Source of the DNA: Roseibium algicola | GTDB taxonomy: Bacteria > Pseudomonadota > Alphaproteobacteria > Rhizobiales > Stappiaceae | Direction: 5' to 3' | Assembly: GCF_001999245.1 (NCBI RefSeq) | Contig: NZ_CP019630.1 | Location: 5,299,001 to 5,363,000 of the forward strand | DNA length: 64,000 nucleotides | Shown here: positions 9,020-18,699 of the stretch, piece by piece | How the letters are laid out: each line of letters starts with the position of its first letter | Numbering within the stretch: the first letter of the stretch is position 1 | Made by a program: the position numbers and the translations under genes | Notes under the pieces: generated by a model | Databases searched by the model: none | Seen by the model: only the letters and a program-made list of their open reading frames with translations | What the model was told of the DNA's origin: nothing

Positions 9020-11197
9020 GTGATAGCCAAAACGAATTCCGCTTCTAAGAAGAGGTCGCCTTCTCTTCGACTTTCTTTTGTTATTCCGGCTCTGATGATC
9101 GTGATTACAGTCGCCGCATGTGCGGCGGTGGGTGTCATCGGCTACATGACCGGTCGCGACGGATTGCAACAAGCGGCAGAAGCCGAACTTGGCATGGTCA
9201 TCACAGCGCGTAACGCGCTCCTGCAGTCGCGCCTGCACGCAGCTGAGTCCCAGATCGTGAACCTGGCGTCCAGCGTGTCGGATCCGTTGAGCAACCTTGG
9301 CAACGCGACCATGAACCTTGCCAAGGAAAAGGACGAAATTCTCGGCCTGTTCCAGGCACCGCAGAGCCCGGAAGAACGTGCAGCGGTAACAGGCAAGGAA
9401 CAGAAGACAATGTATGCCTGGCGCCACACCGAGGCGCACCCGGCCTTCTACAATGTCTGGAAGAACGGCGGCTTCGCGGATCTTTATCTGCTCGATAACG
9501 CCGGTCTCATTCTTTATTCGGTCACCAAGGGTGACGAATTTCTGTCCAAGCTTGGTGAAGGCAGTGTTGCCGAAGGGACCGGCCTGGAGATGGTCTACAA
9601 TGCTGCCAAGGAGCTGGGTGAGGGCGAGATCGCTGCCAGTGTCTTTGCACCCTACACCCCTGCCGGCGGCAAGGGCTCTCTGTTCCTGGCATCGCCCGTG
9701 TTCATGAATTCGTTTGGTACGATCAGCCTCAGCGGTGTTGCGGTCATGCGGATCGATTCCGATTTCCTGAGTGAAGTTGTCGCGAACCGTGAAGACCTCG
9801 GGGAAACCGGTCAGGTTTACGTGATCAACCAGGACGGCCTCGCGCTCAGCGACATGCCGCTTGCAGGTGCGCCAACCGCGCTCAGCACCAGCGTTTCCAG
9901 CGGACCGGCGATTGAAGCTGCCGCCGGCACCGCTTCAGCCGGTATCGTTCAGGGGGCTGATGGCGTTGATGATCTTGTCGTTGCCCGTCCGCTAGCCTTC
10001 CAGGGGCAGAACTGGGCCATCGTTGCAGAGAAGAGCGTTGAAGAAACGCTGTCTGCCGTCATTCGCATGCGCGATCAGATGTTCCTCTGGTCGCTTGCAA
10101 CAATTGCCGTTGCAGCCGTCATTGCCTTGTTCTTCTCCCAGTCGATCACCCGTCCTCTCACCACTCTTGTAGGCGCTCTCAACGCGATTGCCTCCGGTGA
10201 TCTTGGTGCAGAGATCAAGGCTGCGAACCGCAAGGACGAAATCGGCGACATCGGCCGGGCCGTTCTTCAGATCCGCCAGAACGCGGCTGAAGAAAACGAG
10301 CGTCGTGCAGCCGAGGAAGCCGATGATGCAAGACGTCAGGCAGAGCAGCGCCAGGAAATGCTGGCAAGCCTTGCCGGCGACTTCGAAGCAACCGTCGGCA
10401 CCGTCGTCGACAAGGTGGCTCATACCGCTGCAACCTTGCGCGAATCGGCGAACAAGATGCGCAGCATGACCGACATGGCAGGCGAAACATCTGCCAATGC
10501 GGCCACTATGTCGGAAGAAACTCTGGCCGAAGTGGAATCGATTGCGGCAGCTTCCGATCAGCTTTCCAGCTCGATCCAGGAAATCTCGACGCTGATCGAA
10601 CGCTCTTCCAGCGTTGCTGCCGAAGCAACCAAACGTGCGGAAACGACCAACGATACAGTGCGCTCGCTTGCGGAAGCTGCCAACCGGATCGGCGAAGTCG
10701 TCACGTTGATTTCCGATATCGCCGACCAGACCAACCTTCTGGCCCTTAACGCCACCATTGAAGCCGCACGTGCCGGTGAAGCCGGCAAGGGCTTTGCGGT
10801 AGTTGCCTCCGAGGTCAAGGATCTTGCGTCCCAGACAGGCAAGGCAACCGGCGAAATCCAGCAGCAGATCGATGCCATCCGCGGAGCAACCGACGATGCG
10901 GTTGATGCCATCGGCGACATCCAGAAGACCATCGACGAGATTACAAAGTCGGTGAGCGAAGTTGCTGCAGCCGTTACAGAGCAGAGCTACGCGACGCAGG
11001 GCATTGCAGAGAACACTCAACGGGCCGCCGGTGGAACCTCCAAGGTTACCGAGGACATCCGCAACGTTTCTTCTCTATCGAACGATACCAACATGGCTGC
11101 ACAAAACTTCTCCGAAGAAGCAGCGGACATGGCATCGAAAGCTGAAGAGCTGGATCACGAAGTGCGCAGCTTCCTTGCGCAGGTTCGTTCGGCCTGA
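9020..11197 (+). CDS. Methyl-accepting chemotaxis protein with periplasmic Cache-type sensor
   Basis: A transmembrane chemoreceptor that would signal to CheA/CheW. The 725-residue product has TM1 at about residues 18-42, a periplasmic sensor of about 310 residues that looks Cache-like, TM2 at about 355-377, a HAMP domain, and a C-terminal methyl-accepting domain. The kinase-control hairpin tip ([18 protein letters not shown]) is near residue 575. The C-terminus FLAQVRSA lacks a CheR-tethering NWETF-type pentapeptide. The start is a GTG preceded by GGGGAG. The ligand cannot be told from the sequence. The gene stands alone between two strong terminators and is not part of a che operon. Confidence 0.93.
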   Translation: MIAKTNSASKKRSPSLRLSFVIPALMIVITVAACAAVGVIGYMTGRDGLQQAAEAELGMVITARNALLQSRLHAAESQIVNLASSVSDPLSNLGNATMNLAKEKDEILGLFQAPQSPEERAAVTGKEQKTMYAWRHTEAHPAFYNVWKNGGFADLYLLDNAGLILYSVTKGDEFLSKLGEGSVAEGTGLEMVYNAAKELGEGEIAASVFAPYTPAGGKGSLFLASPVFMNSFGTISLSGVAVMRIDSDFLSEVVANREDLGETGQVYVINQDGLALSDMPLAGAPTALSTSVSSGPAIEAAAGTASAGIVQGADGVDDLVVARPLAFQGQNWAIVAEKSVEETLSAVIRMRDQMFLWSLATIAVAAVIALFFSQSITRPLTTLVGALNAIASGDLGAEIKAANRKDEIGDIGRAVLQIRQNAAEENERRAAEEADDARRQAEQRQEMLASLAGDFEATVGTVVDKVAHTAATLRESANKMRSMTDMAGETSANAATMSEETLAEVESIAAASDQLSSSIQEISTLIERSSSVAAEATKRAETTNDTVRSLAEAANRIGEVVTLISDIADQTNLLALNATIEAARAGEAGKGFAVVASEVKDLASQTGKATGEIQQQIDAIRGATDDAVDAIGDIQKTIDEITKSVSEVAAAVTEQSYATQGIAENTQRAAGGTSKVTEDIRNVSSLSNDTNMAAQNFSEEAADMASKAEELDHEVRSFLAQVRSA

Positions 11198-11215
11198 AGT
11201 AAGCCTGCATGATGA

Positions 11216-11249
11216 AAAAGGGGCCGCCGGAAATCCGGCGGCCCCTTTT
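11216..11249 (+). terminator. Rho-independent terminator after the chemoreceptor gene
   Basis: A 16-bp perfect inverted repeat, AAAAGGGGCCGCCGGA then TCCGGCGGCCCCTTTT, with only two bases between the arms (an effective AAAT tetraloop), lies 18 bases after the stop codon. It has A/T tracts on both sides and could work in either orientation; here it ends the plus-strand chemoreceptor transcript. Confidence 0.92.
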
Positions 11250-11324
11250 GTATTTGCCTCTTTTCCTCCCTATCTGCCATGTATCGCGATGGATATGAGA
11301 AGATTCGAAAAAGAGGCACCCGCC

Positions 11325-12776
11325 ATGCGCCTGGTTCTGACCAGCTTTACGCGTTCCCTTGTCATAGCGGGCCTGGTCGGCCTGATGGGTATGTCTGCTG
11401 CGCTTTCGCAGACTGTGCAGCCGTCTCCGGCCGATCTTCGGCTTGTTCCGCAAAGCGATGCGCAGATCAAACTCTCCTTCGCGCCAATCGTGAAAAAGGT
11501 CGCGCCGGCGGTGGTCAACGTCTATGCCAGCCGTAAGGTGGTCCAGCGTCGGCAAGTGTCGCCCTTCATGGACGATCCCTTCTTTCGCCGGTTCTTCGGC
11601 CAGCCCGGCGGGAACGACAGGCCACGGCAGAGGGTTGAATCGTCCCTTGGATCCGGCGTCATCATTTCGAGTGATGGTACGGTGATCACCAACCATCATG
11701 TGATCAAGGACGCGGACGACGTTCGCGTCGCCCTGAACGACCGTCGTGAATTCGATGCCGATATCGTTCTCATGGACGAACGTACCGATCTCGCGGTGCT
11801 GAAGATCCGGGGTGATGGACCATTCGAGAGCATCGACTTTGCGGATTCCGACAGCCTTGAAGTCGGCGACATCGTGCTTGCCATCGGTAACCCGTTCGGT
11901 GTCGGCCAGACGGTTACCCAGGGCATCGTCTCGGCCACGGCTCGCACGCAGGTCGGCGTAACGGACTTTCAGTTCTTCATCCAGACCGACGCTGCAATCA
12001 ACCCGGGCAACTCCGGCGGTGCGCTTGTCGATATGACCGGCAAGCTGGTTGGCATCAACTCGGCCATCTATTCTCGCTCCGGCGGCTCCAACGGTATCGG
12101 CTTTGCCATTCCGGCGCATATGGCGCGTTTCGTTGCGAAAGCCGCCGATCATGGCGGCAAGGTGCAGCGGCCCTGGCTGGGCGCGACCGTGCAGCTGGTA
12201 AATGCCGAAATCGCCGAAGCGCTGTCTCTCGACCGGCCACGCGGTGTGCTTGTAACGGCAGTCTTTGATGGGTCTCCTGCCTTTGAGGCCGGGCTTCGGG
12301 TCAGCGATCTGGTGATTGCGGTTGACGGCAAGGAAGTGACCGATCCCAATTCCTTCGGCTATCGTTTTGCAACAAAGATGATTGGCGAACAGACCGATTT
12401 TGTTGTCCTGAGGGACGGTGCGGAAGAGCATGTGACCGTGTCACTGCAGCCGGCTCCCGAAACCATTCCACGGGATACGCGTGAACTTGTCGACTATTCG
12501 CCCTTCGAAGGCGCGACGGTCATGAACCTTTCGCCTGCCGTTTCCGAGGAACTTGGAATGGAAGGGATTTTCGACGGTGTCGTGATTGCCGAAGTGAAGC
12601 GCGGCAGCACCGCGGACCGTGTGGGGCTTCGCCCGGGCGACATCATCCGGGGGATCAACCGGCAAACCGTCGAGACCACCGAAATGCTGGAAGGTATCAC
12701 CAAGAAGCCACCGCGTGTTTGGCAGCTCGATATCGAGCGGGACGGCAAGGTTTCACAGCTCATCCTGCGCGGTTAG
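11325..12776 (+). CDS. Do-like (DegP/DegQ family) periplasmic serine protease
   Basis: A trypsin-like quality-control protease of the envelope. The product is 483 residues with an N-terminal signal peptide (MRLVLTSFTRSLVIAGLVGL... cut near ALSQ). The catalytic triad is visible: His in VITNHHVIKDADDV (about residue 122), Asp in DERTDLAVLKI, and Ser in NPGNSGGALVD (about residue 229). Two PDZ domains follow (about 285-375 and 390-480). I chose the ATG at 11325 because AGAGG lies 8 bases upstream and the signal peptide starts there; in-frame ATGs at 11289 and 11295 lack a good ribosome binding site. rarA follows 8 bases later, suggesting one transcript. Confidence 0.93.
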   Translation: MRLVLTSFTRSLVIAGLVGLMGMSAALSQTVQPSPADLRLVPQSDAQIKLSFAPIVKKVAPAVVNVYASRKVVQRRQVSPFMDDPFFRRFFGQPGGNDRPRQRVESSLGSGVIISSDGTVITNHHVIKDADDVRVALNDRREFDADIVLMDERTDLAVLKIRGDGPFESIDFADSDSLEVGDIVLAIGNPFGVGQTVTQGIVSATARTQVGVTDFQFFIQTDAAINPGNSGGALVDMTGKLVGINSAIYSRSGGSNGIGFAIPAHMARFVAKAADHGGKVQRPWLGATVQLVNAEIAEALSLDRPRGVLVTAVFDGSPAFEAGLRVSDLVIAVDGKEVTDPNSFGYRFATKMIGEQTDFVVLRDGAEEHVTVSLQPAPETIPRDTRELVDYSPFEGATVMNLSPAVSEELGMEGIFDGVVIAEVKRGSTADRVGLRPGDIIRGINRQTVETTEMLEGITKKPPRVWQLDIERDGKVSQLILRG

Positions 12777-12784
12777 GAGACAGT

Positions 12785-14089
12785 GTGAGCGATCTGTTCG
12801 AAGCTTCCGGGCTAAGCCAGTCCGGCCCGCGGCCACTGGCGGACCGGATGCGACCGACCAAACTTGCCGATGTGGTGGGGCAGGATCACCTGCTCGGGCC
12901 GGAAGGCACGCTGTCGCGCATGCTGAAGACGCGGACGCTTGGTTCGTTGATCTTCTGGGGGCCGCCGGGCACCGGCAAGACAACCATTGCCCGGTTGCTG
13001 GCCAATGAAACGGACCTTGCGTTCGAACAGATCTCGGCGATCTTTTCTGGTGTTTCGGACCTGAAGAAGGTGTTCGAAACGGCTCGCGCCCGGCGCATGA
13101 GCGGCAGGGCAACACTGCTCTTCGTAGACGAGATCCATCGGTTCAACCGGGCGCAGCAGGACAGCTTCCTTCCGGTGATGGAGGACGGCACGATCACGCT
13201 GGTTGGTGCGACCACGGAAAACCCGTCCTTTGAGCTTAACGCGGCCTTGCTGTCGCGCTCTCACGTCATGACGTTCCATTCCCTTTCCGCGGACGCCATC
13301 GAAAAACTGTTGGCGCGGGCAGAGGAGTTGGAAGAGCGTAAGCTGCCGCTTGACGAGGAAGCCCGACGAGTGCTGATCCGCATGGCCGATGGCGACGGCC
13401 GCTCTTCTCTGACCCTGGCCGAGGATGTCTGGCGCGCCGCAGGAGAGGACGAGGTCTTCGATGCCGAGCGCCTGCAGGAAATTGTCCAGAGGCGGGCGCC
13501 GATCTACGACAAGAGTGCTGACGGCCATTACAATCTGATTTCCGCGCTGCACAAGTCCGTGCGGGGTTCCGATCCCGATGCCGCCCTCTACTGGTTCTGC
13601 CGGATGCTGGATGGCGGCGAGGACCCGCTCTATCTTGCCCGGCGTCTTATCCGCATGGCGGTTGAGGACATCGGGCTGGCCGACCCCAATGCACTGGTGC
13701 AAGCCAATGCGGCCCGTGACGCCTACCAGATGCTCGGGTCGCCCGAAGGGGAATTGGCGCTTGCGCAGTCGGTGATCTATCTTGCAACGGCGCCGAAATC
13801 GAACGGTGCTTACGTGGCCTACAAGGCGGCGATGCGGGATGCCAAATCCAGCGGCTCTCTGCTGCCGCCCAAGCATATCCTCAACGCGCCCACCAAGCTG
13901 ATGAAGCAGGAAGGGTACGGCGACGGCTATCAATACGATCACGATGCTCCCGACGGCTTTTCCGGTCAGGATTATTTTCCAGAGCAGTTGGGCCGCAAGA
14001 CCTATTACGACCCACCCCAGAGAGGGTTTGAGCGGGAACTGAGAAAACGTCTTGAGTTCTGGGACAAGCGGCGCAAGGAACGAGGCTGA
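12785..14089 (+). CDS. rarA: Replication-associated recombination protein A (MgsA/RarA AAA+ ATPase)
   Basis: RarA acts at stalled replication forks and is related to the clamp loader and RuvB. The 434-residue product has Walker A GPPGTGKTT at about residues 59-67, Walker B LLFVDEIHRF, sensor GATTENPSFELNAALLSR and the C-terminal tetramerisation region (KSVRGSDPDAALYW, APTKLMKQEGYGDGYQYDHD). The start is the GTG at 12785 preceded by AGGAGA that overlaps the stop of the protease gene, which gives the normal N-terminus MSDLFEASGL. A longer upstream start would add residues from another frame's coding region. It converges with the cyclase gene 18 bases later. Confidence 0.96.
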   Translation: MSDLFEASGLSQSGPRPLADRMRPTKLADVVGQDHLLGPEGTLSRMLKTRTLGSLIFWGPPGTGKTTIARLLANETDLAFEQISAIFSGVSDLKKVFETARARRMSGRATLLFVDEIHRFNRAQQDSFLPVMEDGTITLVGATTENPSFELNAALLSRSHVMTFHSLSADAIEKLLARAEELEERKLPLDEEARRVLIRMADGDGRSSLTLAEDVWRAAGEDEVFDAERLQEIVQRRAPIYDKSADGHYNLISALHKSVRGSDPDAALYWFCRMLDGGEDPLYLARRLIRMAVEDIGLADPNALVQANAARDAYQMLGSPEGELALAQSVIYLATAPKSNGAYVAYKAAMRDAKSSGSLLPPKHILNAPTKLMKQEGYGDGYQYDHDAPDGFSGQDYFPEQLGRKTYYDPPQRGFERELRKRLEFWDKRRKERG

Positions 14090-14107
14090 GCTCGGTAGCC
14101 TGAAAGA

Positions 14108-15115
14108 TCAGGCGGTTTCGGTGGATGTCAGACGGTCGAGGGCGCTCTTGAGTGTGGCGATCAGCCTGTCCCGGTCTTCCGGTGCCATCGTGTCGGAAAT
14201 CTTGTCCAGCTGGCGGGACACCAGGTCGACCTCCAGATCATCCTTGACCGGAACGGGTTCCTTCAGGCCGATTACCTCGTAGGTGGAGACCGGATAGGCA
14301 ATCCCCTTGACGTTGACTTCACCATTTTCAGCGCATTTGATCTGCTCTTTCACCTGCGAATAGGTTTCGAAGGAGATCAGGATAGAGCCCGGTGTGGCAA
14401 GGCTTTCCAGGCGGGAGGCCGTGTTCACGCCACGTCCGATGATGGTGTAGTCCAACCGGTCTTCGCTGCCGAAATTGCCCACGGTGCAATAGTCCGTATG
14501 GATCCCCATGCGGCATTTCATCGGTTTGGAGATACCGGCTTCCCGCCAGGCACCCTGGAGCGCCTTCATCCGGTCCTGCATGTCGATGGCCATGCGTACG
14601 CAGGCAAGCGCGTCCTCGGTCACACCACGTGTTTCCGGGTCACCGAAAAAGATCAGGATGGCGTCGCCGACGTATTTGTCGATGGTCGCGCCGTAGCGCA
14701 GCGCGATATTCGACATCTCCGTCAGATACTGGTTGAGGATTGCCGTGAGTTCTTCTGATTCAAGCCGGTCTGCCGTTTCGGTGAAGTCGGCGATATCGGA
14801 GAAGAAAACCGTCAGTTTCTTGCGTGTGGACGCAATCTTGACTTCCTGACGGCCTTCGAAAATGGATTGATAGACCTGAGGCGAAAGGTATTTGGCGAGC
14901 TGCCGCGAAAGTGCCTCGAGCTTGGTGGATTGATCCGCCAGCTGGTCCTCGACCGCTTCGCCATGCTCGATGGTCGCCTCGTACAGGAGGCGCAGATCTT
15001 CCAACTCGGATCGCAGATAGTCGTTCTCTTCCTGCAGGGATTGCAGCGAGGTCGTCTGGTCGGCTTGCCCGGTTTCATCGGAGCTTTGGGCAGCTGTATC
15101 TACACTCTTGGCCAT
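14108..15115 (-). CDS. Soluble class III adenylate cyclase with N-terminal coiled coil
   Basis: The protein probably makes cAMP from ATP in the cytoplasm; no membrane segment is seen. It has 335 residues: a coiled coil of about residues 22-75, then a cyclase homology domain (about 97-285). The metal-binding Asp lies in FFSDIADFTE and the second in KYVGDAILIFFGD. The Lys of KYVGD and the Thr of DYTIIG occupy the substrate-specifying positions, which fits ATP. The Asn and Arg of VNTASRLE are the transition-state residues. All catalytic residues therefore look intact. The start is preceded by a weak ribosome binding site. It is transcribed divergently from the patatin-like gene. Confidence 0.9.
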   Translation of the reverse strand: MAKSVDTAAQSSDETGQADQTTSLQSLQEENDYLRSELEDLRLLYEATIEHGEAVEDQLADQSTKLEALSRQLAKYLSPQVYQSIFEGRQEVKIASTRKKLTVFFSDIADFTETADRLESEELTAILNQYLTEMSNIALRYGATIDKYVGDAILIFFGDPETRGVTEDALACVRMAIDMQDRMKALQGAWREAGISKPMKCRMGIHTDYCTVGNFGSEDRLDYTIIGRGVNTASRLESLATPGSILISFETYSQVKEQIKCAENGEVNVKGIAYPVSTYEVIGLKEPVPVKDDLEVDLVSRQLDKISDTMAPEDRDRLIATLKSALDRLTSTETA

Positions 15116-15417
15116 TTCATTCCGCGTCGAAAAGGTCTGGTCTCATTGTCTGTTTTATAATGCTGAACTTTAAAGAATCACTGTCGGATCCATGAACTAT
15201 CTTAGCGGAATATACAGGTCAGGCGGGGGAAAATCGTAGCAGGCTTCAGAGCGCCAAGTTCCCGGCAAGCCTCGTCGTCAAACCATGTTTGCATAGAAGT
15301 GATCGGGCGGGAGCATAGTTCCGCCATGTCTTGATTGGCGAATGGAAAGGTCCGCCGCATAAAGATAGTAGCCATTCTTTCGTGTTAGGACTTCAACATG
15401 TTCCCCACGGTGACCTC
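15116..15417 (+). other. Divergent intergenic region between cyclase and patatin-like genes
   Basis: About 300 bases separate two divergent start codons, so promoters for both genes should lie here. I see no RNA gene, clear palindrome or conserved small ORF. A TTG at 15331 is in frame with the patatin-like gene but the added residues look non-coding. Confidence 0.5.
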
Positions 15418-17811
15418 ATGAAGGAAATCGAACTCAGATTGGCGCTGGTGTTTTATGGCGGCGTTTCGCTTGCCATCTACATGCATGGCGTAAGCCGGGA
15501 AATCCTCAATCTTGTTCGGGCGTCGAGCGTTCGTCTTGACCGCAAGTCGAACGGTTCTGCCCAGGAAATACCCGATCAGGAGCTTCCTCCGGTTCAAAGC
15601 GCCTACAAGGATCTGCTCGATCTGTTGTCCTCCGTTGCCGACATCCGGGTGGTGGTTGACGCAATTGCCGGTGCGTCTGCAGGTGGCGTCAACGGCATCA
15701 TGCTTGCGCGGGCCATCACCCACGACCTGCCACTCGACAGCCACAGCGAGATGTGGCTGGAAAATGCCGATGTCACGCGTTTGGCCCGGCCACAGGCCGG
15801 TCTGTCCCGATACCTGAAGATTTCCATTTCGCCAGTGCTGGATCAGCTGATTTCCACACGGCTGACAAAGCAGATAGAAAGCGCGGAAACGCGCGAGAAG
15901 CTGCGACTGTTCATGCAGGCGCGTTGGTTCACACCGCCGTTTTCCGGTGAACGGTTCATCAGCTGGATGCTGGATGCCTGCCAGAAGATGGAGGACGGTG
16001 CCGTGCCCGGCCGCAGTCTGATCCCGCGTGGTCAGACGCTCGACCTGTTCGTGACGATCACCGATTACAACGGCATCAAGCGACGCATTCACCTGGACGA
16101 TCCGGACTATGTCGAGGAGTGGGATCATCGCCGGATCCTGAGTTTCCATGCCGCGCACAGAATGCCAGGAGATATCGAAAGCCAGTTCGATGCCGACAGC
16201 ATTCCGGAAATTGTCTTTGCGGCTCGTGCGACGTCCTCGTTTCCAGGGGCGTTCCCTCCTGCAACGGTTGCGGAAATGGAGCGGGTGCTGGTCGATCACG
16301 ACCTGACGTGGCGCAACCGGGATGCGTTTCTTGCAAGAGGGCTGAACCTGACGTCCGAGACAGCCGGTCAGCATTGTTTTGTCGATGGCAGCGTCGTCAT
16401 GAACAAACCGTTTGCGCCGGTGATTGACGTTATTCAGGATCGGCCGGCGGTGCGCGAAGTTGCCCGGCGGCTGATCTATGTGGATCCGTCACCGGTGGTT
16501 CCGGTCGAAACGGATAGCACCGTTTCGGAGTTGCCCGGGTTCTTCCGCGTGATCCTGGCTTCGCTCGCTCATATTCCGCGCAATGAGCCCATCGGCGATG
16601 ATCTGAAAGAGCTTGAACAGAACAACCGGCGCAGCCGCTGGCTCTCGCAACTGATCGATGATGCGGGGCCGATGGTGGAAAAGGCGGTGGCGGGCATTTT
16701 GCCAAAGCGGCGCCGGGTGACACCTGACATTCTTTCGTTGTGCCGCAAGCAGGCAACCGTGGCCGCATTCGAGCAGGCAGGGTTCGCCTTTCTCAATTAT
16801 CAGTCCTTGAAACTTCATTCCCTGGCTGAGCGGTTGGCAGGCCTGACGGCGCGGCTCAGTGGGCTGGACAGTGCGCGCGGCCAGGAAGAAGCCCTTCTGG
16901 GGCTGTACTCGCGTCACACCAGCCGCCTGACAGCCGAGAGCAAGGACATCCTGGGGCGCACGGACCCGCATGTTGTTGCCTTGTTGCGCGGGCTGGATGT
17001 CGACTACCGGATACGCCGGCTTCGCTTTGCGGTGCGCAAGCTAAACGGCTTCTATCACTATCGTCCGGGCTCCGACTTACCGCCGCCCAATTTCGAGGCG
17101 CTCGATCAGATGAAGGGATTGCTCTACGAGCAGATCGATCATCTGGGTTGGCGCTGGAATGACCGGTTTTTCGGTGGCCGCAGCCGGGAACTCGCCGAAA
17201 CGTTCGTTCGGGCAGCGGAGGCGGGTGGTCCGGACGCTGCCGAGCATGTCCAGCCAATGCTGAAATCCCTGACACAGATGATGGGGCTTGCCGATCTGGA
17301 CAGGCTTCAGGACGAACTCTTTGCCGAGACGGCCCGAAACCTTCTCGACAAGAGCCGTCACACATCCCTGATGGGAACCTACATCGGCTTCGGTTTTTTC
17401 GATCTGATCACCTTTCCCGTGTTGCAGCGCAACGACTTCTCGGAGGTGACGGAAATCCTGGTCGACCGCATCAGCCCGACCGACGCCGCAAGCCTTTATA
17501 CGGAAGGTTTCGACCTCAAGGGCAAGTCTCTGAATACGTTCGGTGCCTTCTTCAATCGCGGCTGGCGGGAACATGATTATCTGTGGGGACGTCTCAACGC
17601 CGCCGACAGGCTGGTCAGCATCGTGCTGTCTGCGGCAGGTGAGGGCACTTTGCCGCAGATCCAGGTAAACCAGGCGCGTGCACGGATCTTTCTGGCGGTT
17701 CTGGAAGAAGAACGTGGCAAACTTTCTGATATTCCAGAGGAAATAGACCGGGTCGACAAGCTGGTCCGTTCGATCTATCCCGATTTCGCTCATGTGACGG
17801 AAAGCGTCTGA
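15418..17811 (+). CDS. Large patatin-like (DUF3376-type) phospholipase/acyl hydrolase
   Basis: Patatin-like enzymes use a Ser-Asp dyad to hydrolyse acyl esters. The N-terminal third of this 797-residue protein has the oxyanion glycine loop (LVFYGGVSLAIYMHGVSRE), the nucleophile elbow GASAG at about residues 85-89, and the dyad Asp in HCFVDGSVVMNKPF near residue 323. The remaining 450 residues match what I know of the patatin-related family carrying DUF3376, found in alphaproteobacteria and actinobacteria, with no assigned substrate. No signal peptide or clear membrane segment is visible. I chose the ATG at 15418, where homology-like sequence begins (MKEIELRLALVFYGG); its ribosome binding site is weak. 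Confidence 0.85.
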   Translation: MKEIELRLALVFYGGVSLAIYMHGVSREILNLVRASSVRLDRKSNGSAQEIPDQELPPVQSAYKDLLDLLSSVADIRVVVDAIAGASAGGVNGIMLARAITHDLPLDSHSEMWLENADVTRLARPQAGLSRYLKISISPVLDQLISTRLTKQIESAETREKLRLFMQARWFTPPFSGERFISWMLDACQKMEDGAVPGRSLIPRGQTLDLFVTITDYNGIKRRIHLDDPDYVEEWDHRRILSFHAAHRMPGDIESQFDADSIPEIVFAARATSSFPGAFPPATVAEMERVLVDHDLTWRNRDAFLARGLNLTSETAGQHCFVDGSVVMNKPFAPVIDVIQDRPAVREVARRLIYVDPSPVVPVETDSTVSELPGFFRVILASLAHIPRNEPIGDDLKELEQNNRRSRWLSQLIDDAGPMVEKAVAGILPKRRRVTPDILSLCRKQATVAAFEQAGFAFLNYQSLKLHSLAERLAGLTARLSGLDSARGQEEALLGLYSRHTSRLTAESKDILGRTDPHVVALLRGLDVDYRIRRLRFAVRKLNGFYHYRPGSDLPPPNFEALDQMKGLLYEQIDHLGWRWNDRFFGGRSRELAETFVRAAEAGGPDAAEHVQPMLKSLTQMMGLADLDRLQDELFAETARNLLDKSRHTSLMGTYIGFGFFDLITFPVLQRNDFSEVTEILVDRISPTDAASLYTEGFDLKGKSLNTFGAFFNRGWREHDYLWGRLNAADRLVSIVLSAAGEGTLPQIQVNQARARIFLAVLEEERGKLSDIPEEIDRVDKLVRSIYPDFAHVTESV

Positions 17812-17913
17812 CCGGGTAATATTCATAATTTGGCAAGTCATTCCTTGACGTGAGGTCCGCTCTTTCGCTACGCACAAAAGTGGCTAGGGAATTGCGCGTG
17901 GATATTTGAGTTG

Positions 17914-18699
17914 ATGACTTTTATTGCCGAACATTTTGGGACCGGCCCAGAGGTGTTTCTGGGTTTCTTTCTGGTGCTTTACGCTTCCAGCTTGATCGTG
18001 CTGTTCACGACCGGTCTGACCATGACGGTGATGAACAGGCGTCACCCTGACCGCAAGATCCAGAAGCGCCAGCCGACCCACGATGCCCTGCGCGATATCA
18101 AATCTTCCATGGGGCAGCTGTCGATCACGAGCTGCTGCCTTTCCATCGGCCTCTATGCCCAGCTGCGTGGCTGGACGCTGTTCGACCCTGTTGCGTTGTC
18201 CTGGTGGTCTGTGCCGTTGTTCTTCGTGATCTCGTTGGCCCTGCACGATACCTGGTTCTACTGGGGGCACCGGATCCTGCACACCAAGATGTTCTACCGG
18301 TTCCACAAGCCGCACCACATGACAGTGACACCAACAGTCTGGTCCAACGATGCAGGCTCCAGTGTGGATACGCTGTTCGCCCATTCCTATTATGCGCTTG
18401 TGCTTTTTGTTGTGCCAATTCCGCCGCTGGTTTTCCTGGGCCACAGGTTGTTCGACCAGGTGTCGGCCGCCATCGGCCATTGCGGCTATGAGCATTTCGC
18501 AAGCCCGAGCGCACGCAAACCCTGGCCACTGCTGTGCACGCTCTACCACGACCAGCATCACCAGTATTTCGTCTACAACTACGCCAACTACTTTTCCTTC
18601 TGGGACCGGTTCTGCGGCACCATCCATCCGACCTATGACGAGCGGGTGGAAGGGTTCGAAGCGCTTTATGCCGGCACCGGCAAACAGGAAAAATCATGA
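17914..18699 (+). CDS. Sterol desaturase / fatty acid hydroxylase family protein, copy 1
   Basis: A membrane di-iron oxygenase-type protein of 261 residues. The histidine clusters that bind iron are present: WGHRILH, then FHKPHH, then YHDQHH, with a further HCGYEHF between. Hydrophobic segments lie at about residues 11-35, 70-85, 90-112 and 150-175. It is the first of three tandem paralogues with the same strand and length. The substrate (sterol, hopanoid, carotenoid or fatty acid) cannot be assigned. Start: ATG at 17914; a TTG one codon upstream is possible. Its stop overlaps the start of copy 2. Confidence 0.88.
   Translation: MTFIAEHFGTGPEVFLGFFLVLYASSLIVLFTTGLTMTVMNRRHPDRKIQKRQPTHDALRDIKSSMGQLSITSCCLSIGLYAQLRGWTLFDPVALSWWSVPLFFVISLALHDTWFYWGHRILHTKMFYRFHKPHHMTVTPTVWSNDAGSSVDTLFAHSYYALVLFVVPIPPLVFLGHRLFDQVSAAIGHCGYEHFASPSARKPWPLLCTLYHDQHHQYFVYNYANYFSFWDRFCGTIHPTYDERVEGFEALYAGTGKQEKS

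Noticed and set aside
11046..12431. A 461-codon minus-strand frame opposite the Do-like protease, and a similar 376-codon one opposite rarA (12812-13942)
   Set aside because: Both are shadows of well-supported plus-strand genes with clear catalytic motifs.
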